9,185 nt of DNA from JADHLJ01 sp038118725. GTDB lineage: Bacteria > Pseudomonadota > Alphaproteobacteria > Thalassobaculales > Thalassobaculaceae. The DNA lies in the NCBI GenBank assembly GCA_038118725.1, contig JAYOIK010000123.1:1-9185 (forward strand). The letters run 5' to 3'. The position numbers and the translations under genes were made by a program. Of this stretch, positions 5,807 through 9,185 are shown one piece after another. Position 1 is the stretch's first letter, and each line of letters starts with the position of its first letter. Under the pieces are notes generated by a model. The model was not told where the DNA came from, made no database searches, and was given only the letters and a program-made list of their open reading frames with translations.

Positions 5807-7402
5807 GTGGCTGGGTATATGCGAACGATCTCGGAGCTGTTTGAGAACGCGGCGCGGGTCGCGGGGGATACCGTGATTCATTGTCCGGACGGTGATCTAA
5901 CCTACCGCGAGCTTGAGAGCGAGATCCGGCGCGTTGCCGCCGGCTTGCGGACGCTGGGTGTAGGGCCGGGGGATCGGGTCGGGTTCTGGCTGCCGAATCT
6001 GCGGGCCTACCTCGCGCTGTTGGGGGCGTGCGGGCGGCTCGGCGCGATCGTCGTCGCGATGAACACGCGGTTCCGGCGCGCCGAGATCGAGGATGTTCTG
6101 CGCCGGGCCCAACCCAAGGTCTTCGCCTTCGTGCCGGCGCTCGGGCGGGCCGACCACATGGAGATCCTCTCCGGGATCGACCGCGATCTTCTGGCCGGCG
6201 TGGCAAGCGCCATTCAATGCGATGGTGAACCGGTAAGCGTGCCAGGCCTGAATGTGGTTCCCTACGCTGATCTCGTGGCGCATGAGCCGATGGACGAGGT
6301 CCTCGGCGGCCCCGACAGTGGTTGCGCGATCTTCACCACCTCCGGCACCACCAGCTTGCCGAAATTCGTGCTGCACAACCAGGAGCAGGTCGTGCGTCAC
6401 GCGGGCGACGTGGTGCGCATGTTGGATTTGACGGCGCCGGGCACGATGGTGATGCAGTCGCTGCCGTTCTGTGGGGTGTTCGGCTATGTCTATCTGCTGG
6501 CGACCTTGCGGGCCGGCGCGCGAACGGTGATGCCGATGATTTTCGAGGCGACCCGGTGCGCCGAACTGGCGCTGGAACATGAGGTGACGCATATCGCCGG
6601 CGGCGACGATATGTTCGTGCGGTTGATCGAGGAAGGCGACCGGCTGACCGGCGGTGCCGAGAAACCGTTTCCCAAACTGCGTTTCTGTCCCTACGCAAGT
6701 TTCAATTCGGCACTTGCGGACCTGCCGAAGACCGCCTATCGGCGCGGCTTCCCGCTTGTCGGACCGTTCGGTATGAGCGAGGTGTTTTCGTTCTTCTCCT
6801 TGCGACGCCCGGATGATCCCGAAGAGATCCGCACCGAGGGCGGCGGGGTTTTGGCAAGCGACGAGGCGCGGGTGCGGGCGCGGGACCCAGAGAGTGGCGA
6901 AATTCTTGGGCATGATGAGCAAGGCGAGCTCGAAATCTGGTCACCCAATCTCTTCGTCGGCTATTTCGGCAATGCCGAGGCGACCGAGAAGGCATTTACC
7001 GAGGACGGATACTTCAAGACCGGTGATCTCGGTAGCACCCAGGCGGACGGGACCTTCACCTACGCGGGACGCATGGGCGACGTGCTGCGCCTGGGCGGGT
7101 TTCTGGTCAATCCGCTGGAGATCGAGACCCATCTTTGCGCCCATCCGAGCGTCAACGATGCCCAGACCATCGCGCTCGCCACGCAGAGGGGCAATCGACC
7201 CGTGGCCTTCGTGATTCCCGAGGGCGGAGCCGAAATCGACGAAGCCTCCTTGATCGCCCATTGCAAGGACCGGCTCGCGGCGTTCAAGGTCCCCATCCGG
7301 GTTTTCGCCATCGAGGCTTTTCCGAGCACACCAAGCCCGAACGGCACCAAGATCCAGAAAGGCGCGCTACGCCGCATGGCCGAGGAGATGGTGGAGCAAT
7401 AG
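5807..7402 (+). CDS. AMP-forming acyl-CoA synthetase (ANL superfamily)
   Basis: A 531-residue adenylate-forming enzyme of typical length. The phosphate-binding loop is TSGTTSLPKF (Ser179-Gly180-Thr181-Thr182, Lys186), where most relatives have TSGTTGxPKG. The A5 motif is FGMSE, A7 is FKTGDLG with ribose-binding Asp407, A8 is the GRMGDVLRLGGF hinge, and A10 is NGTKIQKGALR with catalytic Lys515. It activates a carboxylic acid with ATP to an acyl-adenylate and then transfers it to CoA in the cytoplasm. The GTG at 5807 has GAGAG six to seven bases upstream; an in-frame ATG at 5819 is an alternative, with GGAG eleven bases before it. It lies 14 bases after the acyl dehydratase gene, so the pair probably act in sequence on the same acid. 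Candidates include fatty, aromatic or terpenoid acids; the sequence alone does not decide. Confidence 0.88.
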   Translation: MAGYMRTISELFENAARVAGDTVIHCPDGDLTYRELESEIRRVAAGLRTLGVGPGDRVGFWLPNLRAYLALLGACGRLGAIVVAMNTRFRRAEIEDVLRRAQPKVFAFVPALGRADHMEILSGIDRDLLAGVASAIQCDGEPVSVPGLNVVPYADLVAHEPMDEVLGGPDSGCAIFTTSGTTSLPKFVLHNQEQVVRHAGDVVRMLDLTAPGTMVMQSLPFCGVFGYVYLLATLRAGARTVMPMIFEATRCAELALEHEVTHIAGGDDMFVRLIEEGDRLTGGAEKPFPKLRFCPYASFNSALADLPKTAYRRGFPLVGPFGMSEVFSFFSLRRPDDPEEIRTEGGGVLASDEARVRARDPESGEILGHDEQGELEIWSPNLFVGYFGNAEATEKAFTEDGYFKTGDLGSTQADGTFTYAGRMGDVLRLGGFLVNPLEIETHLCAHPSVNDAQTIALATQRGNRPVAFVIPEGGAEIDEASLIAHCKDRLAAFKVPIRVFAIEAFPSTPSPNGTKIQKGALRRMAEEMVEQ

Positions 7403-7434
7403 CGCGCCGCGTTGTTCCCGACTGTTTCTCGGGG

Positions 7435-8085
7435 TCAGGCGCCGGCCGGATCGAATTCCCGGTCTTTCTTGGGAATCAAGCTATAGGGATGATCATAGCC
7501 CGGCATGGCGGCGATCCGCTTTGACCAGGCCTCGATATTCGGCCAGCGGGTGATCTCGAGGCCACCTTCCGCCATGAAGACCATGCGCCCCCAACACCCT
7601 AAATCCGCGATTGAGCATGCATCGCCGACCAGCCAGTCCCGCCCCGCCAGCGCCGCGTCAACGACATCGAGCGCGCTCTCGGCCAAGGGCGTGAAATAGT
7701 CCATCACCGCCGGGTCGACCTTGCGGAACCGATTGTAGTGCCTGACCTTGGCGACATTGGTGATCGCGTCGGCCTCCCAGGACAGCCACTCGCGCGCCCG
7801 CCATTGATCCTGTTCACTGGTGGGGAGAAAGCACCCGGTCTCGCGGGCGAGATAGTCCAGGATGATGTTCGACTGAACCACGATCAGGCCGCGGTGCGCC
7901 AGTGCCGGCACCTGGCCGTAGCGATTGATCGCGAGGTACCAGTCTTCCTTCTGAGCGCCATATTTCAAGTTCACGGTACGAAACGAAAACGGCAAGCCCG
8001 ATAGGCTCAAGAACATCATCGGCTTGAAGCTGGAACTGGAGGTAAAGCTGCCGAAGAGCGTAAGACGCGTGGGATCCAGGTTCAT
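7435..8085 (-). CDS. Glutathione S-transferase family protein
   Basis: A 216-residue protein with the standard two-domain GST layout. The N-terminal thioredoxin-like domain (about residues 7-82) contains LTLFGSFTSSSSFKP, with a run of serines where the catalytic Ser/Cys normally sits. It then has RYGQVPAL with the cis-proline and VQSNIILDYLA, the glutathione gamma-glutamyl-binding QS. The C-terminal helical domain has WLVGDACSIADL, the SxxD N-capping box. The family conjugates or reduces substrates with glutathione in the cytoplasm. The ATG at 8085 is the first in frame and has only a weak GAAG upstream. The gene lies 36 bases after the CheE-like stop on the same strand, so it may be read from that operon, yet a functional link to chemotaxis is not obvious. 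It converges on the acyl-CoA synthetase with 32 bases between stops. Confidence 0.87.
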   Translation of the reverse strand: MNLDPTRLTLFGSFTSSSSFKPMMFLSLSGLPFSFRTVNLKYGAQKEDWYLAINRYGQVPALAHRGLIVVQSNIILDYLARETGCFLPTSEQDQWRAREWLSWEADAITNVAKVRHYNRFRKVDPAVMDYFTPLAESALDVVDAALAGRDWLVGDACSIADLGCWGRMVFMAEGGLEITRWPNIEAWSKRIAAMPGYDHPYSLIPKKDREFDPAGA

Positions 8086-8121
8086 TTGATGCTTCGCATT
8101 CCGCTAACTTGGACCCTCGGC

Positions 8122-8703
8122 TCAGTCGGGCTTAACGAGGCTCGCCCGTTTCTCCGCCTCGGCCCGTTTCAAGGCCGCGTCAGGGTCGGGATAGTTGTTC
8201 ACCAGCTTGGCGAGACTGTCGGTCAGGTCCTTGAGAGCGGCGACAGGCGTGCCGCGAAATTGCGGCGTGCAGACTAGCTTCAACGCGTTCATGAGGGTGT
8301 CCAGCGCTTCCTGGCTGTGCATCTTGCCTTCCGCCAACGGGAAGATCAGCTCACACAGGCTGTCGCCGACCTTGGTGGTCAGCTCATACCCGAAAGTGCC
8401 GCCGAGATCGCGAACCCGGCATGCCCCTCGATAGGCAAGGTCGTAGGTTTCCTTGGTGAAGCCGCCCTCGGCCTTGATCCGGGCGACGATCTCGACCAGG
8501 GCGCGCATGTCCTTGTCGACCCAATCCGGATACTTTTCGGCGATATTCTCAACGAAAGTCTCGGCGCGCTCGAGGGCTTCCTCGCGGGACATGCCCCCCT
8601 TGCGGTTGGCCATGGTCGTGAAGCGGGTTTGCACGTGCATGATCTTGACTTCGGGCGCGTCGGATTTGGGAGCACCGGCGCCGTCTGAATTCTCGTCGCT
8701 CAT
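8122..8703 (-). CDS. CheE-like chemotaxis-associated protein
   Basis: A soluble protein of about 193 residues, largely helical, with an acidic disordered start. I chose the ATG at 8703 because GGTGA lies five bases upstream; a GTG at 8712 overlapping the previous gene's stop is an alternative. Features I recognise from CheE-type proteins of alphaproteobacterial chemotaxis clusters are an RKGGMSREEALERAE segment near residues 35-50 and RVRDLGGTFGYEL followed by SLCELI near 100-120. The role of CheE is poorly understood; it is thought to modulate chemotaxis signalling, and I infer the same here. It follows the small ORF with overlapping or near-overlapping signals, and the receiver gene lies just beyond, supporting one operon. 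The gene is very likely real; the family name rests on remembered similarity and is moderate. Confidence 0.58.
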   Translation of the reverse strand: MSDENSDGAGAPKSDAPEVKIMHVQTRFTTMANRKGGMSREEALERAETFVENIAEKYPDWVDKDMRALVEIVARIKAEGGFTKETYDLAYRGACRVRDLGGTFGYELTTKVGDSLCELIFPLAEGKMHSQEALDTLMNALKLVCTPQFRGTPVAALKDLTDSLAKLVNNYPDPDAALKRAEAEKRASLVKPD

Positions 8704-8708
8704 ATCTG

Positions 8709-8906
8709 TCACCGTTTCTCGAACATTTTTTCCATTTCCTCGTCGCTCACCACTTTTTCGGGTTCATCCTCGAGATCAATGGCCGCGTCAGCCGCCCGTC
8801 GCCCGACGCCGTTGGGCAGACCCTCGGTCTTGAACCGCCGGTCCGATATAGCCGGCGGTCTGGACGAAGGCCCTTGGTTCCTACGCGATCCAGGCCAAAC
8901 GATCAT
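8709..8906 (-). CDS. Small hypothetical protein between receiver and CheE-like genes
   Basis: A 65-codon ORF that I do not recognise. The N-terminal half is basic and proline-rich, with a DRRFKTEGLPN segment near residues 22-32. The C-terminal third is acidic and probably helical (DLEDEPEKVVSDEEMEKMFEK). No membrane segment, signal or metal motif is seen. The ATG at 8906 overlaps the receiver gene's stop by 26 bases and has AAGG six bases upstream. Its TGA touches a GTG start candidate of the CheE-like gene, so translation appears coupled on both sides. Position in a chemotaxis operon suggests a signalling or scaffold role, but this is inference. It could be a short linear-motif adaptor or, less likely, non-coding spacer. 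Confidence 0.6.
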   Translation of the reverse strand: MIVWPGSRRNQGPSSRPPAISDRRFKTEGLPNGVGRRAADAAIDLEDEPEKVVSDEEMEKMFEKR

Positions 8907-9185
8907 AGACCGCCTTGGCCGATAGTGGTTTGGCGATAACGATATTGACGCCGGAATCCCGAGACCTTTCGATATTTCTTTGTTGGGTGTGACTGGTCAG
9001 TATCAGCACGGGAATGAATCGGGCTGGGTTACTCTCGTCGGCGCGAAGCTTCTTGATCAAGGAGAACCCATCGACTTTTGGCAGGTTGATGTCGCAGAAC
9101 AGCACGTCGACATTGCGCACGGGAATGTCCCTCAGCGCCGCTTCGCCGTCGATCGCGTCAATGACATTGGTCGCGCCGTAACCAC
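8881..9185 (-). CDS. CheY-like response regulator receiver domain (5' end outside window)
   Basis: About 101 residues are visible, open to the window's right edge, so the N-terminus with the acidic pair is missing. A GTG at 9120 would give a truncated domain and is not the real start: the upstream frame reads GYGATNVIDAIDGEAALRDI, the usual alpha1-beta2-alpha2 part of a receiver. The phospho-acceptor Asp is in VLFCDINLPKVDG (codon 9091-9093), the switch Thr/Ser in LILTSHT, and the conserved Lys in IAKPLS (codon 8929-8931). The protein ends right after the last helix, so it is a single-domain CheY-type regulator with no DNA-binding output domain on this side. It is the first visible gene of the minus-strand unit, with the small ORF and CheE-like gene directly after, which supports a chemotaxis role. 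Confidence 0.87.
   Translation of the reverse strand, partial: GYGATNVIDAIDGEAALRDIPVRNVDVLFCDINLPKVDGFSLIKKLRADESNPARFIPVLILTSHTQQRNIERSRDSGVNIVIAKPLSAKAVYDRLAWIA

Noticed and set aside
4953..6206. Antisense open frame of 417 codons opposite the dehydratase and ligase
   Set aside because: Arg/Pro-rich shadow translation; both plus-strand genes carry conserved catalytic motifs.
5897..6922. Antisense open frame of 341 codons opposite the acyl-CoA synthetase
   Set aside because: Shadow frame with no domain, inside a well-supported plus-strand gene.
7415..7434. CCCG...CGGG hairpin as a bidirectional terminator between the convergent genes
   Set aside because: The stem is only four base pairs and lacks a U tract, so chance is likely in GC-rich DNA.

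Overview
The window is GC-rich with strong third-position GC bias. Its gene content (a bis-MGD molybdoenzyme, a stand-alone GHKL ATPase, and a CheY-like / CheE-like chemotaxis gene pair) suggests an alphaproteobacterium, possibly of the Rhodospirillales type. This rests on gene families and composition only. A run of 10 N at 4695-4704 shows that it is a draft or metagenomic scaffold.

Left block (1-4519, all + strand). A small anti-sigma-factor-like ATPase (22-450) is followed by a tightly packed three-gene unit. The first gene is a cytoplasmic DMSO-reductase-family (BisC-like) molybdopterin oxidoreductase (514-2847). Three bases later comes a classical short-chain dehydrogenase/reductase (2851-3636). 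Overlapping its stop is a spermidine-synthase-fold protein (about 3629-4519). The aminopropyltransferase fold is clear, but several residues around the polyamine and adenine sites differ from true spermidine synthases, so its substrate is open.

Middle (4520-4991). This 472-base non-coding stretch contains the assembly gap. The two flanks of the gap look like imperfect reverse complements of each other and are full of G/C homopolymers. The join between left and right blocks should therefore not be trusted without read-level checks.

Right + strand block (4992-7402). A double-hot-dog MaoC/FAS1-like acyl dehydratase/hydratase and, 14 bases later, an AMP-forming acyl-CoA synthetase look like a two-gene unit for activating and hydrating an unidentified carboxylic acid.

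Minus-strand block (7435-9185), convergent with the previous one. Read in its own direction it begins off the right edge with a CheY-like receiver protein. It continues with a 65-codon uncharacterised ORF and a CheE-like protein, linked by overlapping stops and starts, and ends with a glutathione S-transferase after a 36-base gap. The first three look like the tail of a chemotaxis operon.

No clearly new defence, mobile or RNA system is visible. The best leads are the molybdoenzyme/SDR/aminopropyltransferase-like unit with its altered active site, the inverted repeat at the gap, and the small ORF embedded in the chemotaxis genes.
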